The notes beneath the pieces were generated by a model. The model searched no databases. It saw nothing but the letters and a program-made list of their open reading frames with translations, and was not told the origin of the DNA. A stretch of DNA of 64,000 nucleotides from Marinobacter nanhaiticus D15-8W (lineage in GTDB: Bacteria; Pseudomonadota; Gammaproteobacteria; Pseudomonadales; Oleiphilaceae), in NCBI RefSeq assembly GCF_036511935.1, contig NZ_AP028878.1, forward strand, positions 2,046,001 through 2,110,000, in the 5' to 3' direction. The position numbers and the translations under genes were made by a program. Shown here in pieces: positions 63,244-64,000 of this stretch (position 1 is its first letter; each line of letters starts with the position of its first letter).

Positions 63244-63999
63244 CTAGTGGGAGGACTGAGGGAGGTTGCTAGTCACTTCTTGAGTTGGAGTGCCGGGCAA
63301 TTGATCTTCGCTGACTATTCGGTTCCGACCTTGCTGCTTGGCAACGTAGAGCGCTTCGTCAGCGCGGGCTATCGTATCTTCTATGGTCTCCCCTTCGCGA
63401 TATTGAGCAACGCCGAGGGACACCGAAACCCTGAGCCCATCCTTGATGTGGTCGAACGGCAGGCCATGTATATTTTGACGTACCCGATCAGCCTTTATGC
63501 AAGCCCCATCGAGCGGCGTCTGGGGCAGTACTAGCAGAAATTCTTCACCACCGTAACGGCCAAAACAGTCGATTTGTCGAAGGTTGTGATTCACGGTCTG
63601 GGCCACTGTCCGCAGTATGTTGTCGCCGGCCTGGTGCCCGTAGGTGTCGTTAACCTGCTTGAAGTAGTCAATATCGAGGATGCAGATACTGAACGGCCCC
63701 TGTGTACGGCTGTAGCGGTTCGATTCCTCGCTGAGCACCTCGAAAAGCCGCCGCCGGTTAAATACGCCGGTGAGTTCGTCAATGTTAACCAGCTCCCGGA
63801 TACGCTGCATGGCATCTTGCAGTTCCTGGTTCCGCTCGCGCAGCTTTCCCCGCAATCCACTGATAAAACCGCCTATCATCGCGATCTGACCCATGACGAG
63901 CATGAATCCCAGCATCTGGATTACCTCGACAGATCTGGAGCCCATCAGCACTTCCGGCTTCGTTATCCAGATAGCGCTCATCAAAGCGCCATAGAGGAG
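63244..63999 (-). CDS. Diguanylate cyclase (GGDEF), C-terminal part; N-terminus beyond window
   Basis: At least 252 codons, frame still open at the right edge. A hydrophobic stretch (MLGFMLVMGQIAMIGGFISGL) suggests membrane anchoring, then a signalling helix (KLRERNQELQDAMQRIRELVNIDELTGVFNRRRLFEVL). The active site is GRYGGEEFLLVLP (GGEEF). The upstream Asp/Glu set (ILDIDYFKQVNDTYGH) for metal and GTP binding is intact. It should make cyclic di-GMP, which in such bacteria often opposes motility. Internal Met codons are present, but the frame reads on (LLYGAL) to the edge, so the real start lies outside. Confidence 0.93.
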   Translation of the reverse strand, partial: LLYGALMSAIWITKPEVLMGSRSVEVIQMLGFMLVMGQIAMIGGFISGLRGKLRERNQELQDAMQRIRELVNIDELTGVFNRRRLFEVLSEESNRYSRTQGPFSICILDIDYFKQVNDTYGHQAGDNILRTVAQTVNHNLRQIDCFGRYGGEEFLLVLPQTPLDGACIKADRVRQNIHGLPFDHIKDGLRVSVSLGVAQYREGETIEDTIARADEALYVAKQQGRNRIVSEDQLPGTPTQEVTSNLPQSSH

Positions 64000-64000
64000 G

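Overview
The window looks like the chromosome of a marine, polarly flagellated gammaproteobacterium of the Marinobacter group. The strongest pointer is the 661-residue two-domain fatty acyl-CoA reductase at 50951-52936, recognised from memory as the Marinobacter wax-ester type. The conserved gene orders mtaD/mtnA/ubiG/mupP/yciK and rnt/pyrC/motY/argG are also known in Pseudomonas and relatives.

Region 1 (about 1-24855) is a mobile genomic island. Its right end sits against the 3' end of tRNA-Arg(CCT) and carries a P4-type tyrosine integrase. From left to right it holds: a zinc-ribbon/glycine-zipper protein; a recombination cassette (DUF932, YqaJ-type exonuclease, Gp3-like directionality-factor protein) whose genes are separated by terminator-like hairpins; four small genes, one frameshifted and one (GIY-YIG) cut by an IS66 element; a four-gene minus-strand operon of an OLD-family nuclease, a type III Mod, a type III Res and a CoiA-like nuclease; two unrecognised genes; and a replication/regulation block. 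That block has AlpA-type regulators (one with two AlpA domains in a single chain), an inovirus Gp2/YfjJ-type HUH-like protein, a two-winged-helix-like protein, four 13-bp iterons in a divergent promoter region, and a coiled-coil protein. The left end of the island is not in the window.

Region 2 (25021-35234) has two glycosyltransferase-like genes annotated in arsenosugar synthesis, then a flagellar filament cluster: a TPR-methyltransferase protein, two divergent flagellins, FlaG, FliD and FliS. Candidate sigma-54 promoters precede one flagellin and the TPR gene. Candidate sigma-28 promoters precede the other flagellin, fliD and the distant motY.

Region 3 (35514-50503) is mainly housekeeping: a zinc deacetylase divergent from a PatZ-like protein acetyltransferase, RdgC, DUF2788, YaaA, a thioredoxin-fold protein, YciK, MupP, UbiG, the methylthioadenosine salvage pair MtaD/MtnA, and a pitrilysin-type periplasmic protease.

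Region 4 (50951-64000) holds the fatty acyl-CoA reductase, RNase T, dihydroorotase, MotY, argininosuccinate synthase, two tandem paralogous penicillin-acylase-family lipoproteins, and the C-terminal part of a diguanylate cyclase running off the right edge. No rRNA genes and no CRISPR array were seen.
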